DNA from: Ideonella sp.
GTDB taxonomy: Bacteria; Pseudomonadota; Gammaproteobacteria; Burkholderiales; Burkholderiaceae_C
Reading direction: 5' to 3'
NCBI GenBank assembly: GCA_016721465.1
Contig: JADKIA010000033.1
Span: 62,001-126,000 of the forward strand
DNA: 64,000 nucleotides
This document shows, piece after piece, positions 57,926 to 64,000 of the stretch. The position numbers were made by a program, and so were the translations under genes. The notes beneath the pieces are model-generated. The model worked only from the letters and a program-made list of their open reading frames with translations. It ran no database searches and was not told where the DNA came from. How positions within the stretch are numbered: position 1 is the first letter of the stretch; each line of letters begins with the position of its first letter.

Positions 57926-57973
57926 TCCGAACGTTCAAGACAAGCCGTTGGCACCCCGCTTGAGGGGCTAGCC
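57926..57973 (-). repeat. attC site 5 (degenerate, short type)
   Basis: 48 bp from TCCGAAC to GCTAGCC (57967-57973). Position fits a cassette boundary between the DUF1801 and DUF3658-like genes; the TAG stop of the latter (57968-57970) lies in the right box as in intact sites. The right box carries the same two changes as site 2. Confidence 0.5.
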
Positions 57974-58480
57974 CGCATTTGCCCCCGAGTCTGAGAGCTT
58001 GAGGTCGCACAGGCGCATAAAGTCAATATTGCCTCGCGCCTGAAGTCTGCCACTTTGAACGAGCGCCGCAATGCGCTGAGCGTAGAAGCCGAGTGGGACT
58101 CCCGGGAACTCCTTGTTCAGAGTGACTAGGGAGTTGCCGATGACACGGGTTGCCTGTTGCCAGGCAGAGGTCGAGCTGGCAACCAGTGTGCGATCGATGA
58201 CTTCGATATCGGAGTCTTTGAATCGGGAGCAAGTCTCCAGTTCCGATTCGTGCAATTGAGCGTCGGGAATCGGCGCTGTTCTTTCAAGATCGGGGCAGAG
58301 ACGGATGGCATGCACCCTGAGTTCCTCATGGCCACCTACGAGGATGGTCGCGAGGGCGCGCAGTTGGCTTGAGCGCTCTTTGCCCTCCGGCATGGACGCA
58401 ATGTCTGCCGCCGCCGCGCTCAACGAATCTCTGGCCAGCTCCAGGGCAGTTCGCAGATCGTGGGAGCTGGATTGACTCAT
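57968..58480 (-). CDS. Hypothetical cassette protein with DUF3658-like C-terminus
   Basis: A 170-residue soluble protein. The N-terminal 90 residues are helical and unrecognised. The C-terminal part (ATRVIGNSLVTLNKEFPGVP to RIAALVQSGRLQARGNIDFM) resembles the DUF3658 pattern in which a helical segment ends with a Gly-rich turn and a Met-Arg pair. Function unknown. It occupies one cassette with a degenerate attC at its 3' end. Confidence 0.65.
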   Translation of the reverse strand: MSQSSSHDLRTALELARDSLSAAAADIASMPEGKERSSQLRALATILVGGHEELRVHAIRLCPDLERTAPIPDAQLHESELETCSRFKDSDIEVIDRTLVASSTSAWQQATRVIGNSLVTLNKEFPGVPLGFYAQRIAALVQSGRLQARGNIDFMRLCDLKLSDSGANAG

Positions 58481-58508
58481 GTCGGGAAGCTCAGTTTCGA
58501 ATTGCGCG

Positions 58509-58619
58509 GCCTAACGTGGGAATTGAGCTTCCCGGAGCAGCGAGGTGCGTTTGGCCCAGAATGAAATGAGGGCCAAGTGCGCCACGCTGTGGAGGGTCGG
58601 CTCGAATGACGGGTTAGGC
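58509..58619 (-). repeat. attC site 6 (long type A)
   Basis: 111 bp from GCCTAAC (58509-58515) to GTTAGGC (58613-58619). It carries the inner hairpin TTGGCCC-AGAATGAAATGA-GGGCCAA and differs from site 7 at only about ten positions. Confidence 0.92.
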
Positions 58620-58625
58620 TGCACT

Positions 58626-59087
58626 TCAAACGTCGTGACTGTAGACAATGAAGCCCAGATGGTTAGCGACTTTGTCATACAACTGCCTGCCAGCGAAGTT
58701 GGTTGTATGCGTTTGCCAATACACCCGCTTTGCGCCGCCGAGCTGCGCCTGAACATAGACTTCTTGAATAAGCGCGCGACCAATGCCTTGACCTCGTTTT
58801 GATGACAAGGTGAACAGATCTTGCAGGTAGCAAACTGGCTCTATTCGAGTAGTGCTGCGGTGGAAGAGGTAGTGGGTAAGGCCGACCATTTCTCCTTGGT
58901 TCTCGGCCACCAAGGCAAAGACGGGCTCAATGGGATTGAAGAATCGCAACCATGTGGTACGAGTGATTTCGTGCGGCAAGGATGTGGGGCCACTCCGACC
59001 ATAGAAGGCGTTGTAACCGTCCCAGAGTGGCTTCCATGAGTGGAAATCACCCTGAACGATTGGACGAATTGTCAGACTTGAATTCAT
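58626..59087 (-). CDS. GNAT-family N-acetyltransferase
   Basis: A 153-residue acetyltransferase. The acetyl-CoA pyrophosphate loop is RGQGIGRALIQEVY (motif A, about 93-106); LQDLFTLSSK precedes it and NHLGFIVY ends the fold. The substrate is unknown; GNAT genes are among the most common cassette cargo, sometimes modifying antibiotics, but nothing here shows that. A GAAGGTCC sequence precedes the ATG. It ends 7 bp before attC 6. Confidence 0.9.
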   Translation of the reverse strand: MNSSLTIRPIVQGDFHSWKPLWDGYNAFYGRSGPTSLPHEITRTTWLRFFNPIEPVFALVAENQGEMVGLTHYLFHRSTTRIEPVCYLQDLFTLSSKRGQGIGRALIQEVYVQAQLGGAKRVYWQTHTTNFAGRQLYDKVANHLGFIVYSHDV

Positions 59088-59121
59088 CGGACCTTCGATC
59101 TGCGCATCAATTTCCTGTGCC

Positions 59122-59232
59122 GCCTAACGTTGGAATTGAGCTGCCCGGAGCGGCGTGATGCGTTTGGCCCAGAATGAAATGAGGGCCAATTGCGGCACGC
59201 TGTGGAGGGCAAGCTCGAATGACGGGTTAGGC
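59122..59232 (-). repeat. attC site 7 (long type A)
   Basis: 111 bp from GCCTAAC (59122-59128) to GTTAGGC (59226-59232), with the TTGGCCC/GGGCCAA inner hairpin. Outer arms GAGCTGCCC and GAGCTTGCCC differ by one unpaired base, as expected for strand selection by the integrase. Confidence 0.93.
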
Positions 59233-59275
59233 AGCACGGTGCGCGAGAAGCCAAGTTGGCAATGAAATGCAGACT

Positions 59276-59677
59276 CTACGCCATGAACTTGCGAATAGAG
59301 CCGCAAACAACGAGCAACTGCCGATCGTCCATACGGCCGAGTATGTTTCGGATGACGGTGCCCATCACCTTCTGCACGCCAGCTAAACCAAGTGTGGCAG
59401 ATTGCTGCACAACGAAGTTCGCCTTCGTGGCCTTGAGTGATTGCAGGAAGTACTGATCCATCCCGCTATCGGTCAGCTCAAGGACCAGTTCAGTGAGTTG
59501 CCCCGAGTAGGCGGTTGCCTTCTCGGCGCTCTCGATGGCCACGAGAACTTCGAGTGTCTTCACTCGAAGTTCGTGCGAGTGGTGGAAGCGCAGGAAGGGC
59601 CTCGAGAGCAGCTCGCCGCTCTTCTTCGGTACTCGTTTGGCAGTGACCGGTGCGGCGCGTTTCGGTGAGGTGGACAT
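59276..59677 (-). CDS. Hypothetical cassette protein
   Basis: A 133-residue protein I do not recognise. It has a basic N-terminus (about 1-22, rich in Lys/Arg/Pro), then a predicted all-helical body with leucine-rich amphipathic stretches (ELRVKTLEVLVAIESAEKA, QLTELVLELTDSG) and a hydrophobic late segment (GTVIRNILGRM). No signal peptide or membrane span. It ends 43 bp before attC 7, a longer spacing than its neighbours. Confidence 0.65.
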   Translation of the reverse strand: MSTSPKRAAPVTAKRVPKKSGELLSRPFLRFHHSHELRVKTLEVLVAIESAEKATAYSGQLTELVLELTDSGMDQYFLQSLKATKANFVVQQSATLGLAGVQKVMGTVIRNILGRMDDRQLLVVCGSIRKFMA

Positions 59678-59740
59678 GGATCTGACCTTATCGCGAAGAG
59701 AGCACCATCGTACGCGCCGCTGAAGCTACTACTCGCCAAC

Positions 59741-59876
59741 GCTCAACGAGGTTCTGTCTTGTGCTGACTAGCGTGCGAGGTAACCGGAACGGAGCGGCAT
59801 GACAGCGCTGGGCCAGAATGAAATGAGGCCCAGCGATGGCATGCCGTGGAGTGTCCGGGTGACTGAGGGGTTAGGC
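59741..59876 (-). repeat. attC site 8 (long type A)
   Basis: 136 bp from GCTCAAC (59741-59747) to GTTAGGC (59870-59876). The inner hairpin is CTGGGCC-AGAATGAAATGA-GGCCCAG, the same loop as sites 6, 7 and 10 with compensating stem changes. Confidence 0.85.
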
Positions 59877-59921
59877 CGCAATTCGCGGAACTGGCATGCT
59901 CCTGAGGCGTACATGTGGCGC

Positions 59922-60308
59922 TCAGTATGGACCGTCGATCAGGCGCTGCGATAGCCACCACAGGTTCCCGAATTGATCTTTGATGCCGCCTTGTCGGTCT
60001 TGGTATGGCATGTCGGCTACGTCCATGATCTTCATGCCCCCAGCGGCGATTGCTTTCTGCATGGATTCATCCGCGTTCTCGACGTAGAGGTAGCACGAAG
60101 CTGGCATGGCTGGGAAGCCGGATGATGCCTCGCTGACCATCACTGACGATGTGCCGAGGCGAACCTGTGCATTTGCAATCCGCTCGCCATTCATGTGGCG
60201 ACCGATTTCGATGCCTCCAAGCCCGTGAACAAGGAACTCAATAAAGCGCCCTGCGTCTTCAACGAAGAAGTAGGGCGTGACGGTATTGAACCCAGGTGGA
60301 ATGCGCAT
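59922..60308 (-). CDS. VOC-superfamily (PhnB-like) protein 2
   Basis: A 128-residue glyoxalase-fold protein: FNTVTPYFFVEDAGRFIEFL at the N-terminus and QDRQGGIKDQFGNLWWLSQR at the end, the pattern of PhnB/YdeR-like VOC proteins. A strong GGAGG precedes the ATG at 60308; the longer open frame continues into attC 9 and is not coding. Metal and substrate unknown. Confidence 0.87.
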   Translation of the reverse strand: MRIPPGFNTVTPYFFVEDAGRFIEFLVHGLGGIEIGRHMNGERIANAQVRLGTSSVMVSEASSGFPAMPASCYLYVENADESMQKAIAAGGMKIMDVADMPYQDRQGGIKDQFGNLWWLSQRLIDGPY

Positions 60309-60326
60309 AGGACCTCCGGATTTGCA

Positions 60327-60452
60327 GCTTAACGGTGGAGGTGAGGCGCACGCGGTGGCGTGGCGCCCTGGCCGCGCGATCCATGATGAACAACGGCGTC
60401 GCGCGGCCATGGTGCCATGCCGTTGCGTGTCGCCTCGACCGACGGGTCAGGC
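60327..60452 (-). repeat. attC site 9 (long type B)
   Basis: 126 bp from GCTTAAC (60327-60333) to GTCAGGC (60446-60452). Inner arms GGCGCCCTGGCCG and CGGCCATGGTGCC match site 4. The right box has GTC in place of GTT; the TGA stop of the SRPBCC gene (60447-60449) uses that base. Confidence 0.8.
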
Positions 60453-60896
60453 GGCACTTTTGGCATGCGCAACTTCGGCCGCGAGCCGACCAAGATTCTG
60501 TTCGTTCGCTGCTGCGACGAACTCTGCCAATTGCTTGTAGTGCTCTTCGGTATCAAAGGTTTGGCGCCACATCACCTGCGTGCCCTCGCCATGCGCCTGA
60601 AGTTCCAAGGTGAGAACAAAGTGATGCCCATTGAGGTGTTCAATCTCAAAGAGTTGATCCTTGTCTAGACGTACGAATCGGTTCTCGGTCGGGTAGTTCG
60701 TTCCGTCAGGCCCATGCATCGTCAACCGCCAACTTCCGCCAGGCACGAAATCGTAAGTGTGAATCGTGTTTGTAAACCCATCGGGACCCCACCACTTGGC
60801 AATGCAGTTCGGGTCGCTCATGGCGGCGAACAGCTTTGCCGGGCTGACTGGGAAGAACTTGGTTCTGATATCTGATCGAGCCTCGATGGGTTCCAT
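60447..60896 (-). CDS. SRPBCC (AHSA1-like) domain protein
   Basis: A 149-residue START/SRPBCC-fold protein of the Hsp90-ATPase-activator-like group: FFPVSPAKLFAAMSDPNCIA, KWWGPDGFTNTIHTYDF, PGGSWRLTMHGPDG and a C-terminal helix (EEHYKQLAEFVAAANE). Such proteins bind hydrophobic ligands; no ligand can be inferred. GGAGAG lies 7 bases before the ATG at 60896. It is the rightmost cassette gene visible. Confidence 0.87.
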   Translation of the reverse strand: MEPIEARSDIRTKFFPVSPAKLFAAMSDPNCIAKWWGPDGFTNTIHTYDFVPGGSWRLTMHGPDGTNYPTENRFVRLDKDQLFEIEHLNGHHFVLTLELQAHGEGTQVMWRQTFDTEEHYKQLAEFVAAANEQNLGRLAAEVAHAKSAA

Positions 60897-60931
60897 ATGC
60901 TCTCCGGATGGTGCAAGGGTTTGTTTGTGCC

Positions 60932-61032
60932 GCCTAACGTTCGCGGTAACCGGCACGCAGCGGCAGGACGCGCTTGGGCCAGAATGAAATGAGGCCCAAG
61001 CGTGGCATGCCGTTGCGTGTCCGGTTGACCGA
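60932..61032 (-). repeat. attC site 10, interrupted by the IS110-family element
   Basis: Starts with GCCTAAC (60932-60938) and carries the CTTGGGCC-AGAATGAAATGA-GGCCCAAG hairpin of type A. It breaks off after GACCGA where other sites continue into GACGGGTTAGGC-like sequence. The missing right box is replaced by the left end of the IS110-family element. Confidence 0.85.
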
Positions 61033-61122
61033 ATACGAAGGGACTTCCCCAATCCGATGACGGTGTCGAGGCACCAAGATTGAAGTGTGTGAAGTCAATC
61101 TGAACTCGAAAAGGGGAAGCCC

Positions 61123-61163
61123 ATGGCGGAGATTACACGAGCGCTGATCGCGCGGGTAGGTGT
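61123..61163 (+). pseudogene. IS110-family transposase, 5' fragment
   Basis: The ATG at 61123 opens MAEITRALIARVGV, which continues in frame as DLAKNVIQVH at 62768 once the intervening IS and one GGTGT copy are removed. The rejoined gene would encode 375 residues, a normal length. The break separates residue 14 from the first catalytic Asp. Confidence 0.88.
61159..61163 (+). repeat. Target-site duplication GGTGT, left copy
   Basis: GGTGT directly before the nested IS; the identical copy is at 62762-62766. Removing one copy restores the transposase reading frame exactly. Confidence 0.9.
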
Positions 61164-61193
61164 AGTCTTGTCCAACGAGGTATGAGCCTGGAG
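61164..61193 (+). repeat. Left terminal inverted repeat of the nested IS
   Basis: 30 bp beginning AGTCTTGTCCAACGAGG and ending GAGCCTGGAG. It matches the reverse complement of 62731-62761 apart from one substitution and one extra A. Confidence 0.9.
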
Positions 61194-61217
61194 CCGGGCG
61201 CGAGATTCCAGTGAGGA

Positions 61218-62460
61218 ATGAGCCTGGAGGGTTTCTGGGCCGGGCGGCTGGATGGCTCGCTGGGAGCCTCCATGCGAGGGGTGTCGATCATCGAACCGAT
61301 GGTGATCGACATGAACGAGGCCAAGTGCGCACCCTGGAACAGGTGCCGTGGTGCCGGTACGCAGGCGCTGGAGTTCCGCAGCGCCGATGACGACGAGGGC
61401 CGCTACGCCTGGATCGAACAGGTGCTGCAGCGCTTTGGGTACCGCCAGCTGCAGCGGGCCGAGCGCGGCGTGGTGCTGGCGTATTTGCAGCGCCTGAGCG
61501 GCTACAGCCGCGCCCAGCTCACGCGGCTGGTTTCGCGCTGACCGGCGGCAAGCCCCTGGTCAAGAACTATCGCCGCCCGCAGCATGCCTTCGCGCGCCAG
61601 GGCGCCGACGTGGTGCTGTTGGCCGAGGTGGACCGGGCCATGGGTACCCTGTCGGGACCGGCCACGGCCTGCGTGCTGCGCCGCCAGCGCGATGTCTTCG
61701 CCGATGGGCGCTTCGAGCGACTGGGTTCGATCTCGGTGGCCCACCTGTACAACCTGGCGCCAGCGTCGGCTACCGCGCCCAGCGCGTCGCTGACCAAGAC
61801 GCGCCCGACCAAGGCCGTGACGATCGGTGTGCGCAGGCGCCGGCCCCCGAGGGCCGTCCGGGCTTCGTGCGCATCGACAGCGTTCACCAGGGCGACTGGG
61901 ACGGCACCAAGGGCCTGTACCACATCAACGCGGTGGACTGCGTCACCCAGTGGCAGGTGGTGGCCACCGCAGACGATCTCGAGGCGCACCTGCTGCCCGT
62001 CATCGAGCAGATGCTCGCGCAGTTCCCGTTCCTGATCCTGGGCTTCCACGCCGACAACGGCAGCGAGTACGTCAACCATCGGGTCGCCGCCATGCTGGAG
62101 AAGCTGCGTATCGAGTTCACACGCAGCCGACCGCGGCGCAGCAACGACAACGGCCTGGCGAGACCAAGAACGGCGCCGTTGTGCGCCGCGTCTTCGGCTA
62201 CGAGCACATCCCGCAACGTCACGCCGGGCGCTTCAACACCTTCTGCGCCGAGTACCTTAACCCGTTCCTGAACTTCCACCGGCCGTGCCTGTCTGACCGA
62301 CAAGCCGGATCCGAAGAAGCCCGGGCGCATCAAGCGCGTGTACCGAGCCAAGGATGCGATGACGCCGCTGGACAAGCTGGCCAGCCTGCCTGAGGCACAC
62401 GTTCATGCGCGAGGGGATCACGCTCGAACATCTGCAGGCACTGGCCACGGCGGACCGACG
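61218..62460 (+). pseudogene. Integrase-core (DDE) transposase, multiple frameshifts
   Basis: Pieces of one protein appear in order in changing frames. They are a helix-turn-helix-like start (YRQLQRAERGVVLAYLQRLS, 61440s), LLAEVDRAMGTLSGPATACV (61616 on), then FVRIDSVHQGDWDGTKGLYH with the first catalytic Asp (61864 on), FHADNGSEYVNH with the second, NGLAETKNGAVVRRVFGYEH with the Glu (frame change near 62160), and PGRIKRVYRAKDAMTPLDKL (62318 on). At least four frame changes make it non-functional unless they are sequencing errors. Confidence 0.85.
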
Positions 62461-62730
62461 CAGGCTGGCGAGGACTCGCAGGCGCGGCAGGCGCTGTTCA
62501 CGGGTACCGCCAGCCGGCTGAACTCCGGGCGCGCCAGGGGGGGAGGCTGTGGACATGTGGACAGCGTCGGGCACCGGACGGTCCGTGGACAACGCGGCGT
62601 TGCCCACCGCCCGCACCTTCGACCACATGCCGCCTTCGACCACGGTGGTACGAATCCAAAGAGCAGGACCCCAATACACTGTCTCGGTCTACAACGGATC
62701 GACGCTCCACGCGTCCCCGAGGTCAGGCCT

Positions 62731-62761
62731 CTCCAGGCTCATACCTCGTTTGGAAAAGACT
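62731..62761 (-). repeat. Right terminal inverted repeat of the nested IS
   Basis: 31 bp starting CTCCAGGCTCATACCTCG and ending AAAAGACT; inverted partner of 61164-61193. Confidence 0.9.
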
Positions 62762-62766
62762 GGTGT
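62762..62766 (+). repeat. Target-site duplication GGTGT, right copy
   Basis: Second copy of the 5-bp duplication, directly after the nested IS and in frame with the transposase remainder. Confidence 0.9.
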
Positions 62767-63853
62767 GGACCTGGCGAAGAACGTGATCCAGGTGCATGCG
62801 GTCGATGGTGCCGGACGACGTGTGGTGTCGCGGGCGCTCAAGCGAGACCAGTTCGTGGCCTGGTGCGCTGATTTGCCGCAGGGCTGCGTGGTGGCGATGG
62901 AAGCCTGCGGCGGGGCGCATCATTGGGCGCGGCAGTTGTTGGCCATGGGGCTGGACGCGCGGCTGATCGCGGCGAACTTCGTCACGCCCTACCGCATGGA
63001 GGGCAAGAGCGGGAAGAACGACATGACCGATGCGGCCGCGATCTGCGAGACGGCTTCGCGCCCGACGATGCGCTTCGTGCCGGTGAAGACGCCCGCCCAG
63101 CAAGGGCTGATGAGCCTGCACCGCTTGCGCGAAGGCTTCAAGGAGGAGCGCACGGCCTGCATCAACCGAATCCGTGGGGCATTGGCCGAGGCTGGCCTGG
63201 TGTTCGGCAAGAGCCCGAAGGTGCTGCGCGAGGTGCTGGCCGATGTGATCGAGGACGCGGGCAACGAGCTCAGCGGCGAGGCCAGGCTGGTGCTGCAAAC
63301 CGCCTTGGCGCACTGGCGCGAGCTGGACGAGCACATGCGCTGGTGCGACCGGCGCATCGGTGAGCACGTGCGCGGCAGTGAGCAGGCCAAGCGAGCGGCC
63401 AAGATCATCGGCATCGGTGAGCTCGGCGCCTCGGCGTTCGCCGCCGGGGTGGGTGAGTTCAAACAGTTCGGCAGTGGCCACCAGCTCAGTGCCTGGCTGG
63501 GCATCGTGCCGCGCCAGAACTCCAGCGGCGGCAAGACCTCTCTGGGGCGCATCACCAAGCGCGGCGACGACTACCTGCGCACGCTGCTGATTCAGGGCGC
63601 GAAGTCCGCGGTGATGAGTGCGGGCAAACGCGACGACCCCACCAGCCGCTGGTTGCAGCAGCTCGTCGCCCGGGTGGGCTGGCAGAAGGCCTGCGTGGCC
63701 ATGGCCAACAAGAACGCGCGCATCCTGTGGGCGGTGATGACGCGCGAACAGGGCTTCGATGCCCAGCACGTCAGCGTCAAGCCGCCGGCCAAGCTGCCCA
63801 AGCCGGCATCTGCGCCGACAACCGCGCCCCAGACCCAAGCCTGCGCGGCCTGA
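62767..63853 (+). pseudogene. IS110-family (IS1111-type) transposase, 3' fragment
   Basis: About 361 residues with the complete DEDD RuvC-like domain: Asp in GVDLAKNVIQVH, Glu in VVAMEACGGAHHWAR, and the Asp pair in KNDMTDAAAICE. The C-terminal Transposase_20 domain has IIGIGELGASAFAAGVGEF, LSAWLGIVPRQNSSGGKT (with the Ser region thought to act in recombination) and GDDYLRTLLIQGA. No frameshift is seen here. An open frame from 62549 inside the nested IS reads through into it and could give a 434-residue fusion. Confidence 0.9.
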
Positions 63854-64000
63854 GCCAAGGCGCGGCGCTGTAGACGTTCAATCCTTCAACCCAATCGACT
63901 TCACTGAAATCCTCCCCCCGCAGACATGCGAGCGAAGATGCACTGACAGGTCAGACCGGCAGCTGGTGAACTCGGCTAACCCTACGCGGCGGCAATCGAG
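63854..64000 (+). other. Non-coding 3' end of the IS1111-type element, candidate guide-RNA region
   Basis: No open frame of note follows the transposase stop to the window end (147 bp). In IS1111-subgroup elements the structured RNA that guides target choice (seekRNA/bridge RNA) is encoded in the non-coding stretch downstream of the transposase. The region is incomplete here, so this is a position-based suggestion only. Confidence 0.35.

Larger units (their letters stand above)
54616..61032 (-). other. Integron gene-cassette array (no integrase in window)
   Basis: About ten imperfect palindromes with boxes GCCTAAC/GCCCAAC on the left and GTTAGGC/GTTGGGC on the right punctuate this 6.4-kb stretch. 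These match the integron attC core sites RYYYAAC and GTTRRRY. Read on the minus strand, six genes each run into an attC at their 3' end, the standard cassette arrangement, so the attI/integrase end should lie to the right. GC is lower than the flanking chromosome, and the cargo is typical of cassettes: small DUF, VOC, GNAT, DinB and TA genes. The right end is interrupted by an IS110-family element. Confidence 0.88.
61164..62761 (+). mobile_element. Nested IS with rve-type transposase, decayed (1598 bp)
   Basis: Bounded by 30- and 31-bp inverted repeats and flanked by a 5-bp GGTGT duplication. It is inserted in the IS110-family transposase gene. Its single transposase gene has an integrase-core (DDE, rve) domain broken by several frameshifts. 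The family name is uncertain; the protein pattern resembles IS481/ISNCY-like integrase-core transposases. Confidence 0.85.
61033..64000 (+). mobile_element. IS110-family (IS1111-type) element inserted in attC 10, itself interrupted
   Basis: The element begins at the break in attC 10 and runs past the window end. It contains about 90 bp of left end, a DEDD transposase gene split by a second IS at 61164-62761, and at least 147 bp of non-coding sequence after the transposase stop. A short left end and long 3' non-coding part are features of the IS1111 subgroup. That subgroup includes elements known to target integron attC sites. The exact ends cannot be fixed because the right end is outside the window. 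Confidence 0.75.

Noticed and set aside
57880..58071. N-terminal extension of the DUF1801 protein
   Set aside because: The extra 64 residues are translated from the degenerate attC and the neighbouring gene's end; the domain starts after the ATG at 57879.
54616..61032. Repeats as a CRISPR array
   Set aside because: The repeats are 50-136 bp, imperfect palindromes of varying length, spaced by whole genes, with no short uniform spacers or cas genes.
62723..63838. Long minus-strand frame opposite the IS110 transposase
   Set aside because: It is a high-GC antisense shadow; the plus strand carries all DEDD motifs.

Overview
This is a GC-rich bacterial chromosome segment. Gene content and order point to a betaproteobacterium of the order Burkholderiales (Rubrivivax/Leptothrix/Comamonadaceae-like). 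The pointers are a run of dapF, DUF484 and xerC, a pair of LpxL-type acyltransferases divergent from metK, a class II (B12) ribonucleotide reductase, a Bug-type solute receptor, and ahcY-metF behind an S-adenosylhomocysteine (SAH) riboswitch. No rRNA, tRNA or CRISPR array was seen.

Layout. 0-14 kb: the 3' end of an RNB exoribonuclease, an alpha/beta esterase, a PhnD-like binding protein fused by overlap to a hybrid histidine kinase, a small Cys protein plus UvrD-type helicase, class II RNR, a solute-binding lipoprotein, and an omega-aminotransferase with its divergent LysR regulator. 14-26 kb: a metal-uptake cluster (DUF2946 protein, outer-membrane protein, ZnuA-like, ZnuB-like; no ATPase gene), an MFS exporter, an acyl-CoA dehydrogenase, an M20 peptidase and an RND efflux pair. 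26-40 kb, mostly minus strand: malonyl-CoA synthetase and Bug receptor, the methyl-cycle genes metF and ahcY under an SAH riboswitch with an attenuator, PPK2, HAD phosphatase, YcaQ-like protein, M50 protease, DUF2167 protein, metallo-beta-lactamase fold hydrolase, diguanylate cyclase and metK. 40-53.6 kb: two lipid A acyltransferases, dapF-DUF484-xerC-rlmI, an Lrp-type regulator divergent from glmS, a six-PAS hybrid kinase and hemG.

From about 53.6 kb the character changes. GC is visibly lower, genes are short and mostly uncharacterised, and they are separated by imperfect palindromes starting GCCTAAC and ending GTTAGGC. These are integron attC recombination sites read on the minus strand. 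About ten sites (seven good, two degenerate, one interrupted) delimit a cassette array carrying SRPBCC, two VOC, GNAT, DUF3658-like, DUF1801, DinB, YCII and DUF924 proteins plus a VapBC-type pair whose toxin lacks its first catalytic Asp. No integron integrase lies in the window. The array would start to the right, where its last attC is cut by an IS110-family (IS1111-type) element. That element's transposase gene is itself split by a second, decayed IS with 30-31 bp terminal inverted repeats and a 5-bp GGTGT target duplication. Nested mobile DNA has therefore cut the array from its presumed integrase/promoter end.
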